Positions 7,752 to 16,728 of a stretch of 64,000 bases of DNA are shown here, in pieces. Below the pieces are notes generated by a model. The model made no database searches, was not told where the DNA came from, and saw only the letters and a list, made by a program, of their open reading frames with translations. How positions within the stretch are numbered: the first letter of the stretch is position 1; each line of letters begins with the position of its first letter. The position numbers and the translations under genes are program-made. Source of the stretch: VAZQ01 sp963841705 (GTDB taxonomy: Bacteria; Pseudomonadota; Alphaproteobacteria; Rhizobiales; Xanthobacteraceae); the NCBI GenBank assembly GCA_963841705.1, contig CAWJDY010000012.1, forward strand, positions 47,823 through 111,822, in the 5' to 3' direction.

Positions 7752-7904
7752 TCACCATGTCCCGGGACGCAGCCATTCGCTGACCGGGCGGCCCTTGTAG
7801 GTCCCATTGTAGTAGGCGTAACTGCGCCACGCCTCGTCTGAACCGTAGCGGTAGGTTTGCCCGTGGTGGTGAACCGATGCATGCGAAAAATGCTTTTCAA
7901 GCAC
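7752..7904 (-). CDS. Short Tyr/Trp-rich peptide or gene remnant
   Basis: This minus-strand frame reads GQTYRYGSDEAWRSYAYYNG, then TYKGRPVSEWLRPGTW and a stop at 7752-7754. The composition is protein-like (aromatic and charged residues in a regular pattern) and unlike the surrounding repeats. No convincing start is seen; GTG at 7904 lacks a ribosome binding site. It may be the surviving C-terminus of a small secreted protein. The function is unknown. Confidence 0.35.
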   Translation of the reverse strand: MLEKHFSHASVHHHGQTYRYGSDEAWRSYAYYNGTYKGRPVSEWLRPGTW

Positions 7905-8024
7905 AACTCTGTGAACAGGTCGTCCGGCAGATGGCGAGATCGGGAATAACCGGCATTTCTTTTGATCTACTATGCGCTACGTGGAGATCGGCGCGGGCGC
8001 TCGCGTGCCAGGAGAGAAAATATC

Positions 8025-8348
8025 ATGCGCAAAGCAATATTCGCCGCGGTTGTTGTGCTTGTTATTGGCACCCCAATGCTCCCGCACCAGCAAGCGCTGG
8101 CTCGCGACCGCAGCACTGCCGGGTACCCTACCCAATCCGGTATGAAGGGCTGGATCGGCTTGCATCGTCCCGACGGCGAAGTTATCCGTATCAAGACCGA
8201 TCAGATCGTATTCGTCATGAGCGCTGCGAAGACTGGCGCGAACAAGCAGGCGCTTTCAAGGATACAATTGTTGAATGGCTTCGCCGATGTGCGCGAGAAC
8301 GTCGACGAGATTATGCTGGCCATCAAGAACGATGATTTCCTGATGTAG
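8025..8348 (+). CDS. Small exported protein of unknown function (107 aa)
   Basis: The ATG at 8025 has CAGGAGAG upstream. A signal peptide covers about residues 1-27 (MRKAIFAAVVVLVIG...QALA). The mature part has the pattern LHRPDGEVIRIKTDQIVFV, then ~20 residues, then IQLLNGFADVRENVDEIMLAI. That order (short beta pair, a residue-level 'xxDQIxFV', then 'xxxVRExVDEI') resembles the FlbD-type small flagellar regulator, but here it is fused to an export signal. The likeness is weak and only by eye. The gene stands alone between repeats. Confidence 0.65.
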   Translation: MRKAIFAAVVVLVIGTPMLPHQQALARDRSTAGYPTQSGMKGWIGLHRPDGEVIRIKTDQIVFVMSAAKTGANKQALSRIQLLNGFADVRENVDEIMLAIKNDDFLM

Positions 8349-8449
8349 TTTGGTCAGCTTCTGTGATCTGTTATCCACACACGGTCCTGCTGGCTCGCCG
8401 AGGCCGTCTGATATGATTAGAACCAAGGCGACGCTGTCCTCGTGAGCTG

Positions 8450-8765
8450 ACCGCCCGTTCCACCTCGGCCGAGCAAAGCCCGCTCACCGTCCGCCGGGGC
8501 TGGCGAGGATCAGCTTGTCGGAGGGGGCGAGATCCCAGCGCGGCTCGATCCCCCAGCAAGGGAGCGATGCGGCTGATCACCGCGCCGCCGACCGGCACCG
8601 CGTTCCAGCCCGAGGTGGCGAAACCGTGCGTGTCCGCCAGCGCCTGTCCTGTCTCGATTGGCGCAGCGCGAGTGTGTACCCACGCCGCGGCATCGACGTG
8701 CCGCCGACGCTGCTTGCTCCTACCGATGAGGGCGTGTGACATCGGCTAGCGGCCGCTTTTGACCC
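8450..8765. repeat. Displaced copy B of the ftsI 3' end plus attached 120-bp tail
   Basis: This is the same composite as at 151-462. About 195 bp match the 3' end of ftsI (14558-14752), and the following ~120 bp end AGCGGCCGCTTTTGACCC. In the minus frame it encodes HGFATSGWNAVPVGGAVISR and then loses register at the -LLG- codons. It lies 100 bp upstream of an intact binding protein gene. The two displaced copies resemble each other more than either resembles the full ftsI locus, because both carry the extra tail. Confidence 0.85.
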
Positions 8766-8864
8766 AAAGCGATCATAGCGGACCGGCTTTGTTGTGACGC
8801 ACAACATGGCATTCGTCTAACGATGTGGTAGTGTATACATCTCGCCTTCGCCTGGAGAGGACGC

Positions 8865-9839
8865 ATGAAACGGCGCGAGTTTATTGCGCTGGCAGGCGGT
8901 GCGGCGGCGTGGCCGCTCGTGGCACGCGCGCAGATGCCGCGCAAATTACCGACCATCGGGTTGCTAATCCCGAGCACGCGTGCAGCGCACGGCCCATGGT
9001 TCGCCTCATTGGTACAGAGACTGCACGAACTCGGTTGGATCGAGGGTCGCACCGTCGCGATCGAGTACCGCTGGGCGGACGGACACGCGGACCGCTATGA
9101 CGAGATCGCTGCCGAGTTCGTCCGGCTCAACGTCGATCTCATCGTCACAACGGGACCCGCAGCCCAACAAGCAAGAAGGGCGACGTCGGTCATACCGATT
9201 GTCCTCCCGCTGTCGGGGGACCCTGTGAGCGTCGGCTTAGCTGCGAGTCTAGCGCGACCAGGCGGCAACGTCACCGGTCTGTCGATCATGCAGCCCGATC
9301 TTGCCGGCAAGCGGCTCGAACTTTTGCGCGAGGTCGTCCCCAATATTCGTCGGTTGGCGATCATGGTCAATCCCGGCTTTCGCGATGTCGTGCTGGAGGC
9401 GAATGAGGTTCAGGCGTTGGCTCAATCGCTCGGCATCGAAGTCGCCACGCTCAAAATCTGGCGACCGGAGGAGATCATGCCCGCCCTCGAGTCACTGAAG
9501 GACCACCCCCACGCACTCTATGTCCCGTCCGACGCAACTTTTAACGCCAGCCGAATTCCCATCAACACCTTCGCGCTCAATGCACGAATACCGACGATGC
9601 TCGCCTTCCCGGAACTCGTCGAGGCGGGAGGTCTGATGTGCTATGGACCAAATTACACAAGTATGTTCCGGCGCGCCGCCGAATACGTGGACAAGATTCT
9701 GCGCGGGGCAAAGCCCGCTGACATGCCATTCGAGCAGCCGACCAAGTTCGATCTCGTTATCAATCTGGCCACCGCCAAGGGTATCGGGCTGAACATTTCC
9801 GAGGCGTTCTTGCTGCGCGCCGACAAGGTGATCGAATAG
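8865..9839 (+). CDS. ABC-type substrate-binding protein, intact
   Basis: This 324-residue periplasmic binding protein of the ABC_sub_bind family is complete from the leader KRREFIALAGGAAAWPLVARAQ to the terminal RADKVIE. GGAGAGG lies 7 bp before the ATG. Core motifs include IVLPLSGDPVSVGLAASLARPGG and FRRAAEYVDKILRGAKPADM. It should bind a small solute for an ABC importer, but no permease or ATPase is encoded in this window, so it is an orphan here. Its ligand cannot be read from sequence. It is one of only two undamaged members among six copies in the window. Confidence 0.92.
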   Translation: MKRREFIALAGGAAAWPLVARAQMPRKLPTIGLLIPSTRAAHGPWFASLVQRLHELGWIEGRTVAIEYRWADGHADRYDEIAAEFVRLNVDLIVTTGPAAQQARRATSVIPIVLPLSGDPVSVGLAASLARPGGNVTGLSIMQPDLAGKRLELLREVVPNIRRLAIMVNPGFRDVVLEANEVQALAQSLGIEVATLKIWRPEEIMPALESLKDHPHALYVPSDATFNASRIPINTFALNARIPTMLAFPELVEAGGLMCYGPNYTSMFRRAAEYVDKILRGAKPADMPFEQPTKFDLVINLATAKGIGLNISEAFLLRADKVIE

Positions 9840-10217
9840 GATTTTTTGTTGCGGTGCAGGAGTCGGCTATTGGCACTTCTCGCATATAGCCTACTTGACC
9901 GTTTGCCCGCAGCCGGCCGAAGCTGACGTGCGGGCCGCTGACGAGAGGGCGGGGCGACATTGGCCGGTCGCTCAGTAAGCCGCGGCCGAGGTTGGTCTTC
10001 GCCGTTACGATGCATTCTCCCGAACCTGGGGTAGGACATGAGGCGACGCGATACGTCTGACATGCATGGCTCCAACCTCCGTTGACTGAAGGCGGCCATG
10101 ATGGTGGTGAAGGGCTTACGGACACAGGCCTCCACCTAAAAGGTCTCTGTGCTGATTTGTGCGTCACTTGGTGAAGGTTCTGTTATAAATCGGCAATCAG
10201 AAGGAGGGAGGTGAGCC
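9840..10217. other. Intergenic region with degenerate repeat DNA
   Basis: No gene is supported here. The stretch around 9880-9990 (CTACTTGACCGTTTGCCCGCAGC...) resembles a degraded rhizobial intergenic repeat whose frames give pseudo-peptides of the FGRLRANG type. Nothing else is recognised. Confidence 0.5.
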
Positions 10218-10451
10218 GTGTTTACTAGCATCCTTGCCATAGTGACGGCTGTCGTGGGGCTCGCCGTGATTATTGCTGGGGTATGGGGTGCTGTGGTGTT
10301 GATGACTCAGAAAGCCGATACACCGGTTCCTCTGAGATATTATGCAGTCGTGATCGCAACGATAGGTATCGGAGTTGGCCTGCTCGGCATCGCGCAAGCG
10401 CTGCAAATCCTGCTTCTGATCCTCGCTAAGGTCGCTATTGTTCCCCCCTGA
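10218..10451 (+). CDS. Small two-helix membrane protein (77 aa)
   Basis: A GTG at 10218 is placed 9 bp after AAGGAGGGAGG, an unusually strong ribosome binding site. The protein is almost entirely two hydrophobic helices (about 5-31 and 40-72) joined by a short polar turn (QKADTPVPLRYY). No family is recognised. It stands alone between repeat-rich gaps, with no partner gene. A small regulatory or stress membrane peptide is possible. Confidence 0.6.
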   Translation: MFTSILAIVTAVVGLAVIIAGVWGAVVLMTQKADTPVPLRYYAVVIATIGIGVGLLGIAQALQILLLILAKVAIVPP

Positions 10452-10918
10452 AGCATTGGGGCCGCCCATCCCGAAATCCCGGCACTCCAGGCCCCAGCGC
10501 CGGCCGCTAAGTCCGCTTACGGGGGCGCTGCGGATGTAGAGGGCAGCCCCCCGGGCGGCACTCATCCGCAGCTTTTGACCCTAAGCAGACTTTAGGCCTG
10601 AGATCGATTGCAAAATCCTGGCTTATACTCGCAAGGCCCGCTGTCTGATCCTTGCCAATGCGATATTCTGCCATGCGCTCTTGAGCCGTGCGGATTTCGA
10701 TGCAGTCATCACCCAGCTTTGGGACTTTGCAGATCGGCGGCGTTTTGCGGGTGATAGTTGATCCGAGCAATAACCTTCGCCCATCGGGCTTCGACCGGAC
10801 CCGCCGCCATATTCGCTAGGCGCTGACGGTGTGGCAATCCGGTCACACAATTCAAGATATCTGTGTGCTACTGAATCGCGCTTGAACCTTTTTACGATGC
10901 CTGCGTCAGGAGAATGCT
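10452..10918. other. Intergenic region, no gene seen
   Basis: At 10500-10590 there is a repeat-like segment (CCGCTAAGTCCGC...GCTTTTGACCCTAAGCAGAC) sharing the CTTTTGACCC end motif of the displaced ftsI composites. The remaining ~300 bp show no supported gene or RNA. The 3' end should carry the promoter of the porin gene, but no clear -35/-10 pair is evident. Confidence 0.5.
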
Positions 10919-12319
10919 TTGCGCGCGATTGCCGGGCATAGTTGGAGGTGGAAATTCGCCTCCGCCGCGGTTTTCTTCATTGCCTTGGCCAATAATTTCG
11001 GGACCCCCGCCTGGGCACATTACCCCCGGTCGGACGAAGCTAATGAACCCGACCAGTCCAACTTGACCGGCAATTGGGGGGGACTGCGATCCTATCTCGA
11101 ACGCATCGGCATCATCTTCACCTTGCCCTATGTCAACGATTTTCTGGCGAATGTCCGGGGCGGAATCGGACCCGGCGCCGTCGGTCTCGGCAATTTTCAG
11201 CCGCAACTGGACATTGACCTGAAAAAGCTTGTGGGATGGGAGGGAGGCCGTTTGCACATCCACGGCCTCGTCACGCATGGGCCAACCTTCAGTCCGACTT
11301 ATCTCGGCAATATTATGGCTGTGTCGAGCCTCGAAGTTGGACCGGTCGCTCGGCTCTACGCGTTTTGGTATGAGCAGAATGCCTTCAATGAGCGCTTGTC
11401 CGTTCGCGTCGGTCTTATGGCGGCGGATAGCCAGTTTTTCGTGAGCAAGACCGCTTTGAACTTCATCAACAACGGCATCGCCTGGCCTTCAGTTCTTGCT
11501 GCCAATCTTCCTGCCGGGGGACCGGCCTATCCGCTTCTCGCTCCGGGCGTCCGCGTTCGGATCAAGCCCACCGAGGACCTGGCGTTTCAAGCAGCAGTGT
11601 TCAGCGGCGACCCCAGCGGCGGGAACGGCTCCAATCAAAGCGTACCCCTTCCGACCGGCACGGTGTTCAGCTTTCGCGGCGGCGCCTTTGTCATCGCAGA
11701 AGTCAGCTATTCGCCCAACCAAAGCAAGGGCGCCAAAGGGCTTCCCGGCGCTTATAGAATCGGTGCGTGGTACCACACCAGTTCGCATTTCGGTGATCAG
11801 CGCTTCGACAATACCGGCCTCTCACTCGCGGACCCGTCGTCGACCGGAATTCCGCTCGACCACACTGGAAACTCCGGCATCTACGGTGTTGTCGATCAGA
11901 TGCTCTATCGCGTTCCCGGTACCGACGACCAAGGCCTGTCCGGCTTTGTTCGCGCGGGTGGCGGCGTACCGAACGATCGCAATCTGATCAATTTCTATGC
12001 CGATGGAGGCCTGATGTACAAAGGCCTCATACCTCGTCGACCGGACGACAAGATCGGAGTCGCCGCAGCCTATGCTCGCGTCGGGGATAATGCGCGGGGG
12101 CTCGATTCCGACACCGGGTTCTTCGGAGGCTTTTTCTATCCTGTGCGAACCGGAGAAACCATTATCGAAATGATGTACACGGCCCAGTTGACGCCGTGGT
12201 GGACGCTTCAGCCCGAGATGCAATACATCATCCGTCCGGGCGGTGGCGTCCTCAACAGCGACGGCAGCTTGCGGCCAAACGCGTGGGTAGTTGTAATTCG
12301 TTCCACGCTCAATTTCTGA
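10919..12319 (+). CDS. oprB: Carbohydrate-selective porin, OprB family
   Basis: This 466-residue outer-membrane beta-barrel has a signal peptide (to about PAWA, residue 32). It then has the OprB opening LTGNWGGLRSYLERIGI and recurring amphipathic strands to the C-terminal phenylalanine (RSTLNF), the outer-membrane assembly signal. It should allow diffusion of sugars or related solutes. The start is a TTG at 10919, five bases after AGGAGA; the nearby ATG at 10914 is out of frame. The nearest same-strand neighbour is a multicopper oxidase 440 bp downstream, with a transposase relic between them, so they are probably separate units. Confidence 0.9.
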   Translation: MRAIAGHSWRWKFASAAVFFIALANNFGTPAWAHYPRSDEANEPDQSNLTGNWGGLRSYLERIGIIFTLPYVNDFLANVRGGIGPGAVGLGNFQPQLDIDLKKLVGWEGGRLHIHGLVTHGPTFSPTYLGNIMAVSSLEVGPVARLYAFWYEQNAFNERLSVRVGLMAADSQFFVSKTALNFINNGIAWPSVLAANLPAGGPAYPLLAPGVRVRIKPTEDLAFQAAVFSGDPSGGNGSNQSVPLPTGTVFSFRGGAFVIAEVSYSPNQSKGAKGLPGAYRIGAWYHTSSHFGDQRFDNTGLSLADPSSTGIPLDHTGNSGIYGVVDQMLYRVPGTDDQGLSGFVRAGGGVPNDRNLINFYADGGLMYKGLIPRRPDDKIGVAAAYARVGDNARGLDSDTGFFGGFFYPVRTGETIIEMMYTAQLTPWWTLQPEMQYIIRPGGGVLNSDGSLRPNAWVVVIRSTLNF

Positions 12320-12399
12320 ACCGCCCGCACCGGCCCCCATGTCGTCGGCTCACCGCTGACGACATTTTAGCTTGCCGGCAAAGGGCCGCCGGAACTATC

Positions 12400-12614
12400 G
12401 ATCGGGAAGAAACGCAAGCCCTGCCGCCAGCGAACGAAGCGATTGTAACAATAAGAACGCAGCCCTCCGGCAGCCCGCCTTACGCCGATCCGGATCGCAA
12501 GCCTCAAAAGATACGGTTGAGAACGCGCCGGTCATCCACACGAGGGATATCGGGCGGCTTGTCAGCGAGGGGTCTGATGATGCTCCATTCCCAGTCGGCG
12601 AGTTCATAGCACAT
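12400..12614 (-). pseudogene. IS5-type transposase N-terminal relic
   Basis: Read on the minus strand from 12614, the sequence gives YELADWEWSIIRPLADKPPD, then IPRVDDRRVLNRIF, a stop, then GLRSGSA. After a frame change it gives YCYNRFVRWR. This is the order of the conserved N-terminal block of IS5-family transposases (DUF4096 region: 'LTDxQWxxIxPLLP...PRVDDRRVLNGIFWVLRSGAPW...YNRFxRW'). At least one stop and two shifts are present, and the catalytic DDE part is absent. No terminal inverted repeats are identified. It marks a past insertion between the porin and the oxidase. Confidence 0.75.
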
Positions 12615-12760
12615 GATCGAAGTTCCAGGTTGGGAGCTGGAATCACATCTATGCCGACGAATTCAATATTCGGGCAACAACACGCCAAACGCAGCAATCG
12701 CGGACAAGCGTCAAATTGAATTGATGGCTTATCTCCGAACGGGGCCATGGGCAAGCAGCA

Positions 12761-14245
12761 ATGAGAGATATTGCAAAGCATACGTTCCTAACCCGCCGGC
12801 AGATTCTTGCGTCCGGCGTTGCGATGGCCAGCGCGAGCCCGTTCCTGCAGATAGCGCGGGCTACTGCCGCGTCCGAAATCCGACCCGCCAAGCTTCGCCT
12901 GACTGCCGGCACCAGAACTCTCGCCGTCAACGGCAAACCGGCCAAAGTATTCGGCCTCATCGGGCCAAACGGAAACCCTGGCATCACGCTCTCGCCCGGC
13001 GAGCGCTTTCACGTCGATCTTGTGAATCAGGCGGGCACTTCCACCATCGTGCACTGGCACGGCCAGCTACCGCCCTGGAAGCAGGACGGCTTTCCCTGGC
13101 CCCAAACGCCGCCGATCCCGGCAGGCGACACCCGCTCCTACGACTATGCGCCGATCGCCGGTACCTATTGGATGCACTCGCATCAGGGCATGCAGGAACA
13201 GAGCCTGATGACCGCGCCGCTGATCGTGCGCAGCGCCGAGGATATGCGCGCCGACCGGCAGGAGGTGGTCCTGATGCTGCATGATTTCAGCTTCCAAACG
13301 CCGGACGAGTTGCTCGCGGGACTGACCAAATCCAACGGTAGTCAGAGCGCGATTCCGAAGAACGGCATGGACGTTGCCATGAACCTGGGCTCCGGGAGCA
13401 TGGGCGCCATGAACATGGGGGCCGGCATGGCGATGGACCTGAACGACATCGACTATGACGCATTCCTTGCCAATGACCGCACCCTCGCCGATCCGGAGGT
13501 TATCCGCACCGAACCGGGCGGACGGATCCGATTGCGGTTGATCAACGGCGCGTCGGCGACGCAGTTCTGGATCGATCTCGGTGCGCTCAGCGGCACCGTC
13601 GTCGCCGTCGACGGCCATCCGGTTCGACCGGTGCGCGGCACCCGTTTCCCGCTCGCCATGGCGCAGCGGCTCGTCGTGCTGATTGATCTTCCCGGGAATG
13701 GTGCCTATCCAATCTTCGCGCAGGTCGAGGGCAAGCGGGCTCGCACGGGGATCGTTCTCGCAGCGTCCGGCGCGCCTGTGTCGCGCCTCGCCGCGGAGGC
13801 CGGAGAAAATGCGCCGCCGGTCGATCTCTCGCTTGAACGTCGCCTCGAAGCGGTCACCCCCCTGGCGCCGCGCGCGCCCGACGTGACGCACCGCGTGATC
13901 CTCGCCGGTGCCATGGCGCCGTATGCCTGGTCCATGAATGGCGAATACTGGCCGAACGTAACCCCGCTGATGATCGCCCACGGTCAGCGCGTGGCGATCG
14001 AGATGGTGAACCACTCGACGATGGCGCATCCGATGCACCTTCATGGCCATGCTTTCCAGGTGGTCGCGATAAACGGCGCCCCGCTCGCAGGTGCCGTGCG
14101 CGATACCGTCCTGGTGCCACCGATGGGCAGCGTCACCATCGCGTTCGACGCCGACAATCCCGGCCGCTGGGCGTTTCACTGCCACAACATGTACCACCAG
14201 GTGACAGGCATGCTGACCGAGGTTCGCTACCCCGCGATCATCTGA
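12761..14245 (+). CDS. Multicopper oxidase, Tat-exported
   Basis: This 494-residue three-cupredoxin-domain oxidase has a twin-arginine type leader (TRRQILASGVAM...IARATA). All trinuclear and type 1 copper ligands are present: H98-W-H100-G, H139-S-H141, then HPMHLHGH near residue 425, and H473-C474-H475 with H479 and M484 in HCHNMYHQVTGM. A Met-rich stretch (MDVAMNLGSGSMGAMNMGAG, about residues 206-227) is like the copper-binding inserts of CopA/CueO-type enzymes. It probably oxidises Cu(I) or phenolics in the periplasm. The ribosome binding site is weak. No copper regulator is adjacent; the ECF/cupredoxin operon lies 7 kb away. Confidence 0.93.
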   Translation: MRDIAKHTFLTRRQILASGVAMASASPFLQIARATAASEIRPAKLRLTAGTRTLAVNGKPAKVFGLIGPNGNPGITLSPGERFHVDLVNQAGTSTIVHWHGQLPPWKQDGFPWPQTPPIPAGDTRSYDYAPIAGTYWMHSHQGMQEQSLMTAPLIVRSAEDMRADRQEVVLMLHDFSFQTPDELLAGLTKSNGSQSAIPKNGMDVAMNLGSGSMGAMNMGAGMAMDLNDIDYDAFLANDRTLADPEVIRTEPGGRIRLRLINGASATQFWIDLGALSGTVVAVDGHPVRPVRGTRFPLAMAQRLVVLIDLPGNGAYPIFAQVEGKRARTGIVLAASGAPVSRLAAEAGENAPPVDLSLERRLEAVTPLAPRAPDVTHRVILAGAMAPYAWSMNGEYWPNVTPLMIAHGQRVAIEMVNHSTMAHPMHLHGHAFQVVAINGAPLAGAVRDTVLVPPMGSVTIAFDADNPGRWAFHCHNMYHQVTGMLTEVRYPAII

Positions 14246-14557
14246 ACATTTGCCTATCCTTCAGTTGTATTTCAGGGTCACGTCGCAAATTTTCTTGGTG
14301 GCCGGTGCGGTATGCTGATCCCGTGATTTGCGAGTTAAAGTCGCAATAATCACTTTTAGCGACCTGTCTCTCCGAGACATTGAGCAAGGCAGTTGGGCTG
14401 GTTGAGATCAATATGTCGGGTAATGGGATGGCCCGGCCGTGCTCAGCGCTTAATCTGCTGAAGCCGTGGTCGGGAGGCGTGAAGCAAAGCTCGAGGAGCC
14501 CCCCGGCTGATCGAAAGCTGGGAGATATTGGGATGTCGGGAATTGGCACGAAGCCGA
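14246..14557. other. Intergenic gap between convergent multicopper oxidase and ftsI
   Basis: This is the gap between the convergent ends of the multicopper oxidase and ftsI. No gene is supported and no clear terminator hairpin was seen. The last ~33 bp before the ftsI stop (14558-14590) belong to the segment copied at 151 and 8450. Confidence 0.5.
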
Positions 14558-14590
14558 CCGCCCGTTCCTGCTCAGCCAAGCAAAGCCCGC

Positions 14591-16348
14591 TCACCGTCCG
14601 CCGGCACTGGCGAGGATCAGCTTGTCCGAGGGGGCGAGATCCCAGCGCGGCTCGATCCCCAGCAAGGGAGCGATGCGGCTGATCACGGCGCCGCCGACCG
14701 GCACCGCGTTCCAGCCCGAGGTGGTGAAACCGTGCGTCTCAGCGAGGGCCTGCGGCTCGTCGAGCATGATCAGGAGCATGTAGCGCGGCTGGTCCGCAGG
14801 CAAGACCGCGGTGAAGCTGGTGAGCACCTTGGTCTTGGAATAACGCCCGCCCACTACCTTCTCCGAGGTGCCGGTCTTGCCGCCGACGTAATAGCCCTTC
14901 ACGTCCGCGCGGGTGGCGGTGCCCTTCTCCACGTTGAGCCGCATGAGATAGCGCATCTTCTCGCTGGTCTCCGGCTTGATCACCCGGGTCGCAACCGCCA
15001 TCGCTTGTGCTTCGCTGCGCTTAAGGAAGGTCGGCGGGATAAGATAGCCGCCGTTCATCAGCGCGCCGATGGCCATCATCGCCTGCAGCGGGGCGACCGA
15101 CAGGCCATGGCCGAAAGCGATGGTCACGGTGTTGAGCTCGACCCAATGCCTGGGCACGAGCGGCTCGGCGCTTTCCGGAAGCTCGGTGCGCAACCGATCG
15201 AGCTGGCCCATCTTCCTGAGAAAACGCTTGTGGTACTCAACCCCGAGACTCACGGCCATGCGGGCGGTGCCGATGTTCGACGAATAGGTGAAGATCTCAG
15301 GGACAGTGAGCACGCGATTTTGCGCGTGGAAGTCGTGAATGGTGAATTTGCCGTACTGCAACGGGAATCGCGCATCGAAGGCGGATTTCAACGTGATCTT
15401 GCCGGAGTCAAGCGCCATGGCCAGGGTGAGCGCCTTGAAGGTCGAGCCCATCTCGTAGACGCCGGTGGTCAGCCGGTTGATGCGCGTGGGGTCAAGCGCC
15501 TCGCGCGGATTGTTGGGGTCGTAATCCGGGATGGATACCATTGAGACGATCTCGCCGGTGCGCACATCCGTCACCAGCCCGGCCGCAGCTGCCGCCTTGA
15601 ACTTCTGGCGCGCGGCGATGAGCTCATCGCGCAGCGCGTGCTGCACGCGCAGATCGAGCGCGAGCTCGATCGGCTTTTGCAGGTGCTCGGCGGCAAGCCC
15701 TGCCATATGCAAGTCGGCGAGGCCGCGCCCGTCCAGCCATTTCTCGATCCCGGCGATCCCCTGATTGTCGATGTTGACGTGCCCGATCACGTGGGAGAGC
15801 TCGGCGCCGTTGGGGTAGATCCGTTTGTTCTCGGGGAGAAAACCGATGCCGGGAATGCCCAGCCGATAAATCTGCTCGCGCTGCTTGGGCGTGATCTCGC
15901 GCCGCAGCCACACGAACCTGCGCCTGGACGCGAGCCGCTCGCGCAGCTCGGCTGCATCCATGTCCGTCACCACCGCGGTGAGGAGCTCGGAGGCCTCGTC
16001 GACATCGATGATCCGTTGCGGCTCAGCAAACAGCGAGGGCGTGCGCACATCGATCGCCAGCACCTCGCCGTTGCGATCGAGGATCTCGGGGCGCGCGGTC
16101 GCTACGGCATCTTGCGAGCTCCATCGCCTTGCCCCGTGCAACTCGGACGCGGTGGCAAACAGAATGAGCCGCGCGGCGATAATGGAATAGCCCAACGCGA
16201 AGACGAGAATGGTGAGACCGAGCCGCGCCCGCATCTTGGCGGTACGGTCCACGTTCTTGCCATACAACAGCTCGCGAACGAACCTGCGGCGCCATGGTTC
16301 GGCGGGGCGTGCAGCCGGATCCGCAAGCCGCGGCGCGTCCATCGTCAC
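14591..16348 (-). CDS. ftsI: Septal peptidoglycan transpeptidase (penicillin-binding protein 3)
   Basis: This 585-residue class B penicillin-binding protein crosslinks septal peptidoglycan at the divisome. It has an N-terminal membrane helix at about 43-65 and a PBP dimerisation domain (DRNGEVLAIDV...RRYxWLRRE-like region). The transpeptidase domain carries the SxxK motif at Ser302 (GSTFK), SSN near residue 358 and K491-T-G-T. A GTG at 16348 overlaps the ftsL stop in a GTGA junction; the ATG two codons later is equally possible. It is the fourth gene of the mraZ-rsmH-ftsL-ftsI operon, and murE and the rest do not follow here. Its last ~50 codons have been copied to two other places in the window. 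Confidence 0.97.
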   Translation of the reverse strand: MTMDAPRLADPAARPAEPWRRRFVRELLYGKNVDRTAKMRARLGLTILVFALGYSIIAARLILFATASELHGARRWSSQDAVATARPEILDRNGEVLAIDVRTPSLFAEPQRIIDVDEASELLTAVVTDMDAAELRERLASRRRFVWLRREITPKQREQIYRLGIPGIGFLPENKRIYPNGAELSHVIGHVNIDNQGIAGIEKWLDGRGLADLHMAGLAAEHLQKPIELALDLRVQHALRDELIAARQKFKAAAAAGLVTDVRTGEIVSMVSIPDYDPNNPREALDPTRINRLTTGVYEMGSTFKALTLAMALDSGKITLKSAFDARFPLQYGKFTIHDFHAQNRVLTVPEIFTYSSNIGTARMAVSLGVEYHKRFLRKMGQLDRLRTELPESAEPLVPRHWVELNTVTIAFGHGLSVAPLQAMMAIGALMNGGYLIPPTFLKRSEAQAMAVATRVIKPETSEKMRYLMRLNVEKGTATRADVKGYYVGGKTGTSEKVVGGRYSKTKVLTSFTAVLPADQPRYMLLIMLDEPQALAETHGFTTSGWNAVPVGGAVISRIAPLLGIEPRWDLAPSDKLILASAGGR

Positions 16349-16728
16349 CTCCTGCCCGGCCCTACGCTGCCGGTCACCGAGCGATCGAGAACCTCAGGGT
16401 GGGCAATCACGGTCCCGATCGGATCGGATTCTTCCACCGGCACGAGAGCGGGCGGGCGTTGCGGCAGGTTGCCTAATCGGTCGTATTGCTGCGCTTCCGT
16501 GGCGCGCAAGGAAAGATGCCGTCGCGCCAGCTCCTCGATCCGGCTCGGATTGTCGAGCTTCGACCACTCGGCGCGCAGCGCCGCAATCGCGTCCTGCTCG
16601 CGCCTGATGTCAAACCGCAGCTTGACAAGGCGTTGCGACTGCCGCGTGGAGTCAAACTTGATCCTGTAGACATCGGCGGCTGCAAGCACGAGCGCCGCAA
16701 TGATGCAGATGTGGAGAAGACGCATCAT
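16345..16728 (-). CDS. ftsL: Cell division protein FtsL
   Basis: This 127-residue bitopic protein has a membrane helix at residues 3-20 (LLHICIIAALVLAAADVY) and a coiled-coil-prone segment (RLVKLRFDIRREQDAIAALR). The motif ARRHLSLRATEAQQYDRL is typical of alphaproteobacterial FtsL. It joins FtsB and FtsQ to recruit FtsW/FtsI. The start overlaps the rsmH stop (ATGATG) and the end overlaps ftsI, so translation is coupled. The proline-rich C-terminal tail is longer than in E. coli, as is common in this order. Confidence 0.93.
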   Translation of the reverse strand: MMRLLHICIIAALVLAAADVYRIKFDSTRQSQRLVKLRFDIRREQDAIAALRAEWSKLDNPSRIEELARRHLSLRATEAQQYDRLGNLPQRPPALVPVEESDPIGTVIAHPEVLDRSVTGSVGPGRR

